A stretch of 64,000 nt of DNA, taken from contig NZ_JBOCEG010000004.1 in assembly GCF_050586465.1 (NCBI RefSeq), positions 62,001 to 126,000 of the forward strand, read 5' to 3'. The notes beneath the pieces are model-generated. The model searched no databases, had not been told where the DNA came from, and saw only the letters and a program-made list of their open reading frames with translations. Position numbers and translations under genes: made by a program. This document shows, piece by piece, positions 1 to 8,818 of this stretch. The stretch comes from CAJXYS01 sp913063035. Its GTDB lineage: Bacteria > Pseudomonadota > Alphaproteobacteria > Rhodobacterales > Rhodobacteraceae. Numbering within the stretch: the first letter of the stretch is position 1; the number at the start of each line of letters is the position of its first letter.

Positions 1-1120
1 CGGTCGGCGCGGGGCGCATGTCGCGCCGGCCCGAGATATCGGCCAGCCGGTCGAGCAGGCGGCCGCCGCGCAACGCCGCCGCCCGCGTCGTCGCCGCGAT
101 CTCGCGGGCCGGGTCGGGCAGGCCGTCGAGCTTCTCCAGCCGCCCCTGGAGCCCGAGGATGATCGTCAGCAGGTTCGAGAAGTCATGTGCCAGGCCGCTG
201 GTCAGCTGCGCGGCGAGCTCGCGCTTGTGGGTCTGGCTGAGCGCGGCGCGGGCCTGGGCCTCTTCGGTGACGTCCATCGACAGGATATAGACCCCGCCCA
301 CCCCGCCGGCGCTGCCGGGATCGGGGGTAAAGGCGCCGCGGATGCGCCGCCCGCTGTCGGGATGCGAGAACTCGAAGACGCTCGATTCCCCGGCATAGGC
401 GCGGTCGATATAGGGTTTCACCTCTGCATAGGCGGTGTCGCCCAGCGCCTCGCGCGCGGTCAGGCCGACGATCTCCTGCGGGCGGTTCGGAATGACGTAG
501 GTCAGGCGGCGATTCGAATAGGTGTAGCGTTCGTTCAGGTCGAGATGGGCGATATGGGCCGGCATCATCTCGGCGGTCAGCCGCGTGCGGGCTTCCATCT
601 CGGTCAGTTCGCGCTTGGCTTCCTCCAGCGCGCTGATGGTGGCGGCGAGTTCGCGGTTGGTGCGGGCGAGTTCCTCGGAATAGGCCACGAGCCGCTCCGA
701 CAGCTCTGCCGAGCGGGACCGCAAGAGCGTCTCCTGGCGCTTGATCGCGGTGATGTCGGTATAGACGGTCACCCAGCCGCCCTGCGGAAGCGGGCTGCCC
801 TCGACGCTGATGGTGCGGCCGTTGGCGCGCGTGCGCTCCATGTAATGCGGTTCGAAGGCGCGGGCGGTCTCGACGCGCGAGCGGACGAAGTCCTCGAGCG
901 GGCCCACGTCCCCGTAATCGCCGCGTTCGGCAAGGAAGCGGATCGTGTCGGCGAAACGAGCCCCCGGCGTGACCAGCCATTCCGGCAGATCGAACATCTC
1001 CTGGAAGCGGCGGTTGCAAACGGCCAGCCGCAGCTCCGCGTCATAGATCGTCAGGGCCTGCTGGATCAGGTTCAGCCCCGCCTGGGTCAGGCGGGCGGTC
1101 CGGTCCGCGTCGATCTGCAT
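1..1120 (-). CDS. PAS-domain sensor histidine kinase (3' end outside window)
   Basis: Open reading frame from an ATG at 1120 (preceded by GGGAGG) to the left edge, so the C-terminal part is missing. The first ~120 residues look like a PAS_7-type sensor domain (GLNLIQQALTIYDAEL, then NRRFQEMFDLP). A charged helical linker follows at ~130-190, then a second PAS-like domain at ~195-305 ending in the usual DVTEEAQARAAL. The dimerisation/phosphoacceptor box is LAHDFSNLL with the likely phosphorylated His312. No transmembrane segment is seen, so it is probably cytoplasmic. The ATPase domain, and any receiver domain, lies outside the window. It is divergent from the acyl-CoA ligase/ABC operon (intergenic 1121-1315) and may regulate it; that link is inference from position. 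Confidence 0.85.
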   Translation of the reverse strand, partial: MQIDADRTARLTQAGLNLIQQALTIYDAELRLAVCNRRFQEMFDLPEWLVTPGARFADTIRFLAERGDYGDVGPLEDFVRSRVETARAFEPHYMERTRANGRTISVEGSPLPQGGWVTVYTDITAIKRQETLLRSRSAELSERLVAYSEELARTNRELAATISALEEAKRELTEMEARTRLTAEMMPAHIAHLDLNERYTYSNRRLTYVIPNRPQEIVGLTAREALGDTAYAEVKPYIDRAYAGESSVFEFSHPDSGRRIRGAFTPDPGSAGGVGGVYILSMDVTEEAQARAALSQTHKRELAAQLTSGLAHDFSNLLTIILGLQGRLEKLDGLPDPAREIAATTRAAALRGGRLLDRLADISGRRDMRPAPT

Positions 1121-1315
1121 CGGTGATCCTCCCGGCCTATGGCTAGCACCCTCACGGCCCCGGGGGGAAGGCCCATGGCGCCGGTTACAATTCGTAACAA
1201 TCGGGCAAAACTCAGGAAAAAATTGACGCCCAGCACGAAGGTGTCACGATATCCGTGGATTCGGCCAAAGACCGGACCGCGACCACCGGACACCCCGGTG
1301 CAGGGAGGAGAAAAC

Positions 1316-3289
1316 TTGGCGACGCAGAAAGAGGCGACCGGCGCGCTGGACACGATTCCGCGTCTGCTGGCGCGCAACGCGGCGGCGTATGGTCAACGGC
1401 CCGCCTATCGTGAAAAGGAATTCGGCATCTGGCAGTGCTGGAGCTGGGCCGAGGCCGAGGAAGAGATCCGCGCGCTGGCGCTGGGCTTTCTCGTGCTCGG
1501 GGTGGACGAGGGCGACTACATCGCCGTCATCGGGCGGAACCGCCCGGCGCTCTACTGGTCGATGGTCGCGGCGCAGATGGTGGGGGCGATCCCGGTGCCG
1601 CTCTACCAGGACGCGGTCGCCGAAGAGATGGCCTACGTGCTCGAGCATTGCGGCGCGCGCTTCGTGGTCTGCGGCGACCAGGAGCAGGTCGACAAGGTGA
1701 TCGAGGTGCAGGACCGCGTGCATTGCATCGAGCACGTGATGTACCAGGACAAGCGCGGGATGCGGAAATACGATCACACGCATCTCAACTGGCTGCACGA
1801 CATCCAGGTCGAGGGCCGCGCCGCCCAGACCCGGCTCGCGCATGAGCTCGAGGCGCGGCTGGCCAAGCAGGCCTACGACGACACCTGCGTCATGCTCTAC
1901 ACCTCGGGCACCACGGGCAAGCCCAAGGGCGTCGTGCTGTCGAACCGGAACATCATCGAAACGTCGCGCGCCTCGTCGGAATTCGACGACCTCTCGGAAA
2001 AGGACTCGGTGCTGGCCTATCTGCCGATGGCCTGGGTGGGCGATTTCATCTTCTCGATCGGGCAGGCTTACTGGACGGGCTTCTGCGTGAACTGCCCCGA
2101 GAGTCCCGAGACGATGATGACGGACCTGCGCGAGATCGGCCCGACCTACTTCTTCGCGCCGCCGCGCATCTTCGAGACGATGCTGACCAGCGTCATGATC
2201 CGCATGGAAGACGCCGGCGCGCTCAAGAAACGGATGTTCGACCATTTCATGGAACATGCGCGGCGGGTCGGGCCGGCGATCCTCGACGGCAAGCCGGTCT
2301 CCGGCACGGATCGCCTCAAGTACCGGCTGGGCGACCTGCTGGTCTACGGGCCGCTCAAGAACACGCTGGGCCTGACCAATATCCGCGTCGGCTACACCGC
2401 GGGCGAGGCGATCGGGCCCGAGATCTTCGACTTCTACCGGTCGCTCGGCATCAACCTGAAGCAGCTTTACGGGCAGACCGAGGCCAGCGTGTTCATCACC
2501 CAGCAGCCCGATGGCGAGGTGCGCGCGGACACGGTCGGCGTGCCGAGCCCCGGCGTCGAGGTGAAGATCGACGACACGGGCGAGGTCTATTACCGCTCGC
2601 CTGGCACCTTCGTCGAATACTACAAGAACGCCGAATCGACGGCCAAGACCAAGGACCCGGAAGGCTGGGTCGCGACGGGCGACGCCGGCTTCTTCGAGGA
2701 AGGCACCGGGCATCTGAGGATCATCGACCGCGCCAAGGACGTGGGCAAGATGGCCGATGGCAGCCTGTTCGCGCCGAAATACGTCGAGAACAAGCTGAAG
2801 TTCTATCCCAACATTCTAGAAGCGGTGGTCTTCGGCGCGGATCGCGAGATGTGCACCGCCTTCATCAACATCGACCTGACCGCCGTCGGCAACTGGGCCG
2901 AGCGGAACAACATCGCCTATGCGTCCTACCAGGAACTGGCGGGGCACCCGAAGGTGCTGGAGATGATCCAGAGCCACGTCGAGGAGACCAACAAGAGCGT
3001 CGCCGAGGACCCGATGCTGTCTGGCTGCCAAGTGCACCGGTTCCTGGTGCTGCACAAGGAACTCGATGCCGACGACGGTGAACTGACCCGCACCCGCAAG
3101 GTTCGCCGCAACATCATCGCCGAGAAATTCAACGATCTCGTCGAGGCGCTCTATGACGGGTCGGACAGCGTCTACACCGAAACCGAGGTGACCTACGAGG
3201 ACGGCCGCAAGGGCAAGATCAAGGCGACGCTGAAAATCAGCGACGCCGCGGTGGTCCCGGTCAAACCGCAGAAGGTGGCGGCGGAATGA
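1316..3289 (+). CDS. AMP-forming acyl-CoA synthetase (long-chain fatty-acid-CoA ligase type)
   Basis: Member of the adenylate-forming (ANL) superfamily: it should activate a carboxylic acid with ATP to an acyl-AMP and transfer it to CoA. The phosphate-binding signature YTSGTTGKPKG is at about residues 195-205. The later GDAGF and RAKDVGK motifs are near residue 470, and the length (657 aa) suits the long-chain acyl-CoA ligase group. I chose the TTG at 1316 because a strong GGAGGAG lies 5 bases upstream. The frame is open further up to an ATG at 1139, but that extension is low-complexity, has no ribosome site and overlaps the probable promoter region. It is the first gene of the ABC transporter operon, which suggests that the ligase activates the imported substrate. 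The substrate is not predictable from sequence. Confidence 0.92.
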   Translation: MATQKEATGALDTIPRLLARNAAAYGQRPAYREKEFGIWQCWSWAEAEEEIRALALGFLVLGVDEGDYIAVIGRNRPALYWSMVAAQMVGAIPVPLYQDAVAEEMAYVLEHCGARFVVCGDQEQVDKVIEVQDRVHCIEHVMYQDKRGMRKYDHTHLNWLHDIQVEGRAAQTRLAHELEARLAKQAYDDTCVMLYTSGTTGKPKGVVLSNRNIIETSRASSEFDDLSEKDSVLAYLPMAWVGDFIFSIGQAYWTGFCVNCPESPETMMTDLREIGPTYFFAPPRIFETMLTSVMIRMEDAGALKKRMFDHFMEHARRVGPAILDGKPVSGTDRLKYRLGDLLVYGPLKNTLGLTNIRVGYTAGEAIGPEIFDFYRSLGINLKQLYGQTEASVFITQQPDGEVRADTVGVPSPGVEVKIDDTGEVYYRSPGTFVEYYKNAESTAKTKDPEGWVATGDAGFFEEGTGHLRIIDRAKDVGKMADGSLFAPKYVENKLKFYPNILEAVVFGADREMCTAFINIDLTAVGNWAERNNIAYASYQELAGHPKVLEMIQSHVEETNKSVAEDPMLSGCQVHRFLVLHKELDADDGELTRTRKVRRNIIAEKFNDLVEALYDGSDSVYTETEVTYEDGRKGKIKATLKISDAAVVPVKPQKVAAE

Positions 3290-3349
3290 GCGGTCTCGAC
3301 GGACAGCGCCGTGCGCCCCACCCGGTCCCAGGAATGAAAGGCCCATACC

Positions 3350-4168
3350 GTGCTTGATTCCGGCGAAGGCTACATCACCCCCGACGGCCGCCAGATCGGC
3401 GGCGTGATGATGGAAATGAAGAACATCACGCTGCGTTTCGGCGGCGTGGTCGCGATCAAGGACATCTCCTTCGATATCCGCGAGGGCGAGATCCGCGCGA
3501 TCATCGGGCCGAACGGGGCCGGAAAGTCGTCCATGCTCAACGTCATAAACGGCTTCTACCACCCGCAGGAGGGCGAAGTCTGGTTCCGGGGTGAGAAACG
3601 CCCGGCGATGCGCCCCTACGAGGTGGCCGAGCTGGGCATCGCCCGGACCTTCCAGAACATCGCGCTCTTCAAGGGCATGAGCACGCTCGACAACATCATG
3701 ACCGGCCGGATGACGCTGATGCGCGCGAACATCCTCGAGCAGGCGCTCTGGTGGGGCCGGGCCCAGCGCGAGGAGACCGAGCATCGCGAGAAGGTCGAGA
3801 AGATCATCGATTTCCTCGAGATCCAGCACATCCGCAAGACGCCCGTGGGCCGGTTGCCCTACGGGCTGCAGAAGCGCGTGGAGCTGGGCCGGGCGCTGGC
3901 CGCGGAACCGAAGCTGCTGCTTCTGGACGAGCCGATGGCCGGCATGAACGTCGAGGAAAAGGAGGACATGTGCCGCTTCGTCCTCGACGTGAACGACGAG
4001 TTCGGCACCACCATCGCGCTGATCGAGCACGACATGGGCGTGGTGATGGACATCGCCGACCGGGTCGTCGTGATGGATTACGGCAAGAAGATCGGGGACG
4101 GCACGCCCGACGAGGTGCGCAACAACCCCGAGGTCATCGATGCCTATCTGGGGGTGAGCCATGACTGA
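3350..4168 (+). CDS. livG: ABC transporter ATP-binding protein, LivG type
   Basis: Cytoplasmic ATPase of a branched-chain-amino-acid-type (HAAT) uptake system. Walker A GPNGAGKS is at residues 53-60, the LivG-style signature PYGLQKRVELG at 170-180 (in place of a canonical LSGGQ), Walker B LLLLDEPMAG at 189-198 and the H-loop in LIEHDMG. The length, 272 aa, is slightly above the usual ~255 because of an N-terminal extension. The start used is a GTG at 3350; an ATG at 3407 in the same frame is a possible alternative. It lies 60 bp after the acyl-CoA ligase and 32 bp before the permease gene, in one operon. It should pair with LivF further down. Confidence 0.93.
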   Translation: MLDSGEGYITPDGRQIGGVMMEMKNITLRFGGVVAIKDISFDIREGEIRAIIGPNGAGKSSMLNVINGFYHPQEGEVWFRGEKRPAMRPYEVAELGIARTFQNIALFKGMSTLDNIMTGRMTLMRANILEQALWWGRAQREETEHREKVEKIIDFLEIQHIRKTPVGRLPYGLQKRVELGRALAAEPKLLLLDEPMAGMNVEEKEDMCRFVLDVNDEFGTTIALIEHDMGVVMDIADRVVVMDYGKKIGDGTPDEVRNNPEVIDAYLGVSHD

Positions 4169-4200
4169 CCCGCAACCCGCCAAGCCGAGGGAGGCCGCGC

Positions 4201-5187
4201 ATGCCTGATCAACTGCTCTTCGCGATGGAGGTCACGCTGAACGGCCTGATGACCGGCGTGCTCTATTCGCTGGTGGCGCTGGGCTTCGTGCTGATCTTCA
4301 AGGCCAGCGGCATCTTCAACTACAGCCAGGGGGTGCTGGCGCTCTTCGCGGCGCTGACGCTGGTGGGCTTCCAGGAAGGCCAGGTGCCCTTCGCCCACCT
4401 GATCAACGCCATCTTCGGCACCGAGATCCACCATTTCGGATGGCACCTGCCGGCGATCCTCGCGATCCTGCTGACGCTGGCCGTCATGGTGCTGCTCGCG
4501 ATTCTGGTCGAGAAATACATCCTGCAGCATCTCGTAAACCAGGAGCCGATCATCCTTTTCATGGCGACGATCGGGCTGGCCTATTTCCTCGAAGGGTTCG
4601 GGGACATCATGTGGGGCGCGGACATCAAGACGCTGGATGTCGGCCTGCCGCAGGGCATTTCCGAGACCATCGACGAAACCACCTACGAATGGTTCGGCTA
4701 CGGGTTCTTCATCGACCGGCTTGATATCGTCGCGACCGTGATCGCCGCGATCCTCGTGATCTCGCTGACGCTGTTCAGCCAGTATACCAAGCATGGCCGG
4801 GCCCTGCGCGCGGTGGCCGACGACCACCAGGCGGCGCTCAGCGTCGGGATCAGCCTGCGGTTCATCTGGGTTCTGGTCTGGTCGATCGCGGGGTTCGTCG
4901 CGCTGGTCGCGGGCATCATGTGGGGCACGAAATCGGGCGTGCAGTTCTCGCTTTCGCTTATCGCGCTGAAGGCGCTGCCGGTGCTGATGCTGGGCGGGTT
5001 CACCTCTATCCCGGGCGCCATCGTGGGCGGTCTGATCATCGGCGTGGGCGAGAAGCTCTTCGAGTTCCTGATCGGCCCGATGGTCGGCGGCGCGACCGAG
5101 AACTGGTTCGCCTACGTGCTGGCGCTCGTCTTCCTCGTCTTCCGGCCGCAGGGCCTGTTCGGCGAGAAGATCATCGAGAGGGTGTAG
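4201..5187 (+). CDS. livH: ABC transporter permease, LivH type
   Basis: Integral membrane permease of the HAAT family (328 aa) with about eight hydrophobic segments. The opening LNGLMTGVLYSLVALGFVLI is the hallmark start of LivH proteins, and the C-terminal GEKLFEFLIGP and VFRPQGLFG endings are also typical. A GAGG-type ribosome site precedes the ATG at 4201. An insertion of ~40 residues of mixed polarity (around residues 140-175) lies between membrane helices. It forms the transmembrane channel with LivM. The next gene, a 72-residue membrane protein, begins 2 bp after its stop codon, so translation is probably coupled. Confidence 0.93.
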   Translation: MPDQLLFAMEVTLNGLMTGVLYSLVALGFVLIFKASGIFNYSQGVLALFAALTLVGFQEGQVPFAHLINAIFGTEIHHFGWHLPAILAILLTLAVMVLLAILVEKYILQHLVNQEPIILFMATIGLAYFLEGFGDIMWGADIKTLDVGLPQGISETIDETTYEWFGYGFFIDRLDIVATVIAAILVISLTLFSQYTKHGRALRAVADDHQAALSVGISLRFIWVLVWSIAGFVALVAGIMWGTKSGVQFSLSLIALKALPVLMLGGFTSIPGAIVGGLIIGVGEKLFEFLIGPMVGGATENWFAYVLALVFLVFRPQGLFGEKIIERV

Positions 5188-5189
5188 CG

Positions 5190-5408
5190 ATGAACAAGCT
5201 GATCGCCATCGTGAACGTGATCGCCTGGTCCGGGTTCTGGGCCTTCGGCTATCTCGCCGTGACCGCCGAGGGGCTGACGACCGCGCAATGGATCGTCGCC
5301 GCGCTGCTCGCCGCCGCTGGGCTCGTCACCGGGATCGTGGCCTATCGCAAGCTGTCCGAGACCGGCCCGGCGCCGCGCCACGGCAACAAGACAAACGCAG
5401 AGGGGTAA
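5190..5408 (+). CDS. small two-helix membrane protein inside the ABC operon
   Basis: A 72-residue protein starting at the ATG at 5190, two bases after the livH stop codon and six bases before livM. It has two hydrophobic stretches (about residues 4-26 and 32-52) and a short charged tail rich in Lys, Arg and Asn, so it is probably a small inner-membrane protein with two spans. I recognise no family. The position between the two permease genes and the tight spacing argue that it is real and translated. It may be an accessory subunit of this particular transporter, but that is inference. Typical liv operons have no gene here. Confidence 0.75.
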   Translation: MNKLIAIVNVIAWSGFWAFGYLAVTAEGLTTAQWIVAALLAAAGLVTGIVAYRKLSETGPAPRHGNKTNAEG

Positions 5409-5414
5409 GCGCAG

Positions 5415-6491
5415 ATGTTCTACCGCGAGGCCGGCGACTTCAAGACGTCCTACCAGGACGACGCGCAAACCTTCCCCATCAAGTTCGACCGATACCGCTA
5501 TTACGCGGTGATCGCGGTGGGCCTGCTCGTCATTCCCTTCGCCATCAACGACTACTGGGCCAACGCGGTCCTGGTGCCGTTCCTGATCTGGGCGATCGCG
5601 GCGATCGGGCTCAACATCCTGACCGGGTATTGCGGGCAGGTCAGCCTGGGCACCGGCGGGTTCATGGCGGTGGGCGCCTATGCCTGCTACAAGCTGATGA
5701 CCGCCTTTCCCGAGCTCAACATCGTCTTCGTGGTGATCCTGGCCGGTTTCGTGACCGCCGGCGTGGGGGTGCTGTTCGGGCTGCCCTCGCTTCGGATCAA
5801 GGGGTTCTATCTTGCCGTGGCAACGCTGGCGGCGCAGTTCTTCCTGGTCTGGCTCTTCAACCGGGTGCCGTGGTTCTACAACTACTCCGCCTCCGGGCAG
5901 ATCAGCGCCCCGGAGCGGACCGTCTTCGGCGTGCCCGTGACCGGACCCGAGACATCGGCCTGGGCGCAGTACATGATCTGCCTGCTCTTCGTGGTGGTGC
6001 TGGCCTGGGTGGCGCGGAACCTCACCCGCGGCACGATCGGCCGCAGCTGGATGGCGATCCGGGACATGGACATCGCGGCCGAGATCATCGGCGTGAACCC
6101 CCTGCGGGCCAAGCTGTCGGCCTTCGCGGTCTCTTCCTTCTTCGTCGGAATCGCGGGTGCCCTGTTCTTCGCCGTGTATCTCGGCGCGGTCGAGGTCGGC
6201 GAGGCCTTCGGCATCCAGAAGTCCTTCCTGGCGCTCTTCATGATCATCATCGGCGGGCTCGGCTCGATCTTCGGCAGCTTCGCGGGGGCCGCCTTCATGG
6301 TGCTGTTGCCGGTGCTGCTGAAGAACGTGCTGGTGGGCGGTCTCGGCTGGCCGACCGATCTCGCGGCACATCTGGAGCTGCTGATCGTCGGCGGGCTCAT
6401 CGTCTTCTTCCTCATCGCCGAGCCGCACGGGCTCGCCGCGCTCTGGCGCACGGTGAAGGAAAAGCTCAGGCTCTGGCCCTTCCCACACTAG
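5415..6491 (+). CDS. livM: ABC transporter permease, LivM type
   Basis: Second membrane permease of the HAAT system (358 aa). The central block with LNILTGYCGQVSLG is the family signature (NxLxGYxGQxSLG), and the cytoplasmic EAA-like loop GRSWMAIRDMDIAAEIIG is clear. Roughly nine hydrophobic helices are visible. The N-terminal ~35 residues are polar and precede the first helix. It should form a heterodimer with LivH, energised by LivG and LivF. It follows the small membrane protein by 6 bp and is separated by 70 bp from the binding-protein gene, which has its own strong ribosome site. Confidence 0.93.
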   Translation: MFYREAGDFKTSYQDDAQTFPIKFDRYRYYAVIAVGLLVIPFAINDYWANAVLVPFLIWAIAAIGLNILTGYCGQVSLGTGGFMAVGAYACYKLMTAFPELNIVFVVILAGFVTAGVGVLFGLPSLRIKGFYLAVATLAAQFFLVWLFNRVPWFYNYSASGQISAPERTVFGVPVTGPETSAWAQYMICLLFVVVLAWVARNLTRGTIGRSWMAIRDMDIAAEIIGVNPLRAKLSAFAVSSFFVGIAGALFFAVYLGAVEVGEAFGIQKSFLALFMIIIGGLGSIFGSFAGAAFMVLLPVLLKNVLVGGLGWPTDLAAHLELLIVGGLIVFFLIAEPHGLAALWRTVKEKLRLWPFPH

Positions 6492-6561
6492 GGCGGGGCC
6501 CATAAGCGCAGAACCGGGTAACCGGACATTGCAACGGTCAATATCCAAGGGAGGAGAGACC

Positions 6562-7848
6562 ATGAACTTCAAGAAACTGGCAGCAGCGGCGCTCGCGGCG
6601 ACGATCGCCGCCGGCCCGGCGATGGCGGAGCTCGTCTTCCCGTCGCTGAGCTACCGCACCGGCCCTTACGCCGCCGGCGGTATCCCGTTCGCCGACGGCT
6701 ACGAGGACTACATGACGCTTCTGAACGAGCGTGACGGCGGCATCGGCGGCGTGAAGATCTCGGTGCCGGAATGCGAAACGGCCTACAACACCGAGAAGGG
6801 CGTCGAATGCTACGAGTCGACCAAGGGTCTGGGAAGCCTCGTCTACCAGCCGCTCTCGACCGGCATCACCTACCAGCTGATCCCGAAGGTTTCTGCCGAC
6901 GAGATCCCGTTGCACACCATGGGCTATGGCCGGACATCGGCCGCCAATGGCGAGGTGTTCGAATGGGTGTTCAACTATCCCGCCAACTACTGGGACGGCG
7001 CATCGGTCGCGATCACGCACCTGCTCGACATCAATGACGGCGACATTTCCGGCAAGAAGATCGCGCTGGTCTTCCACAACTCCGCCTATGGCAAGGAGCC
7101 GATCCGCACGCTCGAGAAGCTGAGCGAGAAGCACGGTTACGAACTGACCACGCTCGCGGTTGACCATCCGGGCCAGGAGCAGAAGTCGCAGTGGCTCCAG
7201 ATCCGCCGCGAGCGTCCGGATTACGTCATCATGTGGGGCTGGGGCGTCATGAACCAGGTCGCCGTCCAGGAAGCCGCCAATATCCGCTTCCCGATGGAGA
7301 ACTTCATCGGCAACTGGTGGGCCGGCTCCGAGAACGACGTGATTCCGGCCGGCGAGGCCGCGCATGGCTACAAGGCGCTGGCGATGCACGGCACCGGCAT
7401 GGATTACCCGATCTACGAGGACATCCAGCAATATGTCGTCGATGCGGGTCTCGCTGCGGGCGCGGGTGACCAGGTCGGCACCGTGCTCTACTCGCGCGGG
7501 CTCTACGCCGCGATGCTGGCCGCGGAAGCGGCGCGCACCGCGCAGGAGATTCACGGCACCGCCGAGATCACGCCCGCGATGATGCGCGACGGCATGGAAA
7601 ACCTGAAGATCACCGAGGAGCGTATGGCCGAGCTGGGCCTGCCGGACTTCGGCCCGGCCTTCGAGGTGAGCTGCGTCAATCACGGCGGTCCGGGCGAGGC
7701 GATGGTCCAGCAGTGGGACGCCGAGGCCCAGGAATGGAACCTGATCACCGACTTCATCAAGTCCGACGACGACGTGATCGAGCCGCTGATCGAGGCCGAC
7801 TCCATGGCCTATGCCGAGGAAAACGCCCTCGACCTGCGCTGCCAGTGA
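6562..7848 (+). CDS. periplasmic substrate-binding protein of the ABC transporter
   Basis: Periplasmic binding protein (428 aa, Peripla_BP type I fold) with a clear Sec signal peptide of about 23 residues (MNFKKLAAAALAATIAAGPA, cleavage near AMA-E). The ATG at 6562 is preceded by GGGAGGAGAG; an upstream in-frame start at 6529 would spoil the signal peptide. The mature part opens with YRTGPYAAGGIPFADGYEDY, as in HAAT binding proteins of this subgroup, which often accompany acyl-CoA ligases rather than amino-acid metabolism. It captures the substrate and delivers it to LivHM. A strong intercistronic hairpin follows at 7870-7896, consistent with a separately stabilised, more abundant message for the binding protein. 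Confidence 0.9.
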   Translation: MNFKKLAAAALAATIAAGPAMAELVFPSLSYRTGPYAAGGIPFADGYEDYMTLLNERDGGIGGVKISVPECETAYNTEKGVECYESTKGLGSLVYQPLSTGITYQLIPKVSADEIPLHTMGYGRTSAANGEVFEWVFNYPANYWDGASVAITHLLDINDGDISGKKIALVFHNSAYGKEPIRTLEKLSEKHGYELTTLAVDHPGQEQKSQWLQIRRERPDYVIMWGWGVMNQVAVQEAANIRFPMENFIGNWWAGSENDVIPAGEAAHGYKALAMHGTGMDYPIYEDIQQYVVDAGLAAGAGDQVGTVLYSRGLYAAMLAAEAARTAQEIHGTAEITPAMMRDGMENLKITEERMAELGLPDFGPAFEVSCVNHGGPGEAMVQQWDAEAQEWNLITDFIKSDDDVIEPLIEADSMAYAEENALDLRCQ

Positions 7849-7869
7849 TCCGGGGCCAGGGATGACACG

Positions 7870-7896
7870 GGGCGCGGCGGCCCGGCCGCCGCGCCC
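7870..7896 (+). terminator. intercistronic hairpin after the binding-protein gene
   Basis: Eleven-base GC stem (7870-7880 with 7886-7896) and a five-base loop, no T-tract. It lies between the binding-protein gene and livF. Such hairpins usually protect the 3' end of the binding-protein message or partly attenuate transcription of the downstream gene. The role is inferred. Confidence 0.55.
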
Positions 7897-7952
7897 GCAC
7901 AGAGACAAGATGGTCCAGCCCGCAGCCGCGGGACCGCGAAGGGAAGAAACAG

Positions 7953-8777
7953 ATGCTCGACGCCGGACACACCGAAGAGACGCTGCTCGAGGTGAACAAC
8001 ATCGAGGTGATCTACAATCACGTGATCCTCGTGCTGAAAGGGGTCAGCCTGTCGGTGCCCAAGGGCGGGATCACCGCGCTGCTGGGCGGCAACGGGGCCG
8101 GCAAGACGACCACGCTCAAGGCGGTGTCCAACCTCCTCCAGTCCGAGCGGGGCGAGGTGACCAAGGGCACGATCGTCTATCGCGGCGAACGGGTGCAGGA
8201 TCTGAATCCGTCGGACCTCGTGAAGAAGGGCGTCATCCAGGTCATGGAAGGCCGCCATTGCTTCGAACACCTGACCGTCGAGGAGAACCTCCTGACCGGT
8301 GCCTATACCCGCAGGGACGGGCGCGCCGAGATCGAGAAGGATCTCGAGATGGTCTACAGCTATTTTCCCCGCCTGAAGGAGCGCCGCAGGAGCCAGGCCG
8401 GCTACACCTCGGGCGGTGAACAGCAGATGACCGCGATCGGCCGCGCGCTGATGAGCCGCCCCGAGACGATCCTGCTGGACGAGCCCTCGATGGGGCTGGC
8501 GCCGCAACTCGTGGAGCAGATTTTCGAGATCGTGAAATCCGTCAACGAGAACGAGGGCGTGAGCTTCCTGCTGGCCGAGCAGAACACCAACGTCGCGCTG
8601 CGCTACGCGCATTACGGCTACATCCTGGAATCCGGCCGTGTCGTGATGGACGGCCCCGCGGCCGAGCTGCGCGAGAACCCCGACGTCAAGGAATTCTATC
8701 TCGGCGTGGGCGACGAGGGGCGGCGCTCGTTCCGGGACGTGCGCAGCTACCGCCGGCGCAAGCGCTGGCTCAGCTGA
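7953..8777 (+). CDS. livF: ABC transporter ATP-binding protein, LivF type
   Basis: Second ATPase of the HAAT importer (274 aa). Walker A GGNGAGKT is at residues 45-52, the signature SGGEQQ near 153-158, and Walker B ILLDEPSMGLAP near 173-184, the last being diagnostic for LivF. The C-terminus carries an extra ~20-residue basic tail (RRSFRDVRSYRRRKRWLS) beyond the normal end of the family. The gene follows the intercistronic hairpin and has an AAGGGAAGAAAC ribosome region. It is the last of the uninterrupted + strand run; the next gene on this strand is the PaaK-like ligase at 9787. Confidence 0.93.
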   Translation: MLDAGHTEETLLEVNNIEVIYNHVILVLKGVSLSVPKGGITALLGGNGAGKTTTLKAVSNLLQSERGEVTKGTIVYRGERVQDLNPSDLVKKGVIQVMEGRHCFEHLTVEENLLTGAYTRRDGRAEIEKDLEMVYSYFPRLKERRRSQAGYTSGGEQQMTAIGRALMSRPETILLDEPSMGLAPQLVEQIFEIVKSVNENEGVSFLLAEQNTNVALRYAHYGYILESGRVVMDGPAAELRENPDVKEFYLGVGDEGRRSFRDVRSYRRRKRWLS

Positions 8778-8818
8778 TGCCCGGCGTGGCGGCGGCCCCG
8801 GCGGGGCGGTGCGCGGGC

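Noticed and set aside
1139..1315. N-terminal extension of the acyl-CoA ligase from the ATG at 1139
   Set aside because: No ribosome site, unlike family N-termini, and it would fill the divergent promoter region; the TTG at 1316 has a strong ribosome site.
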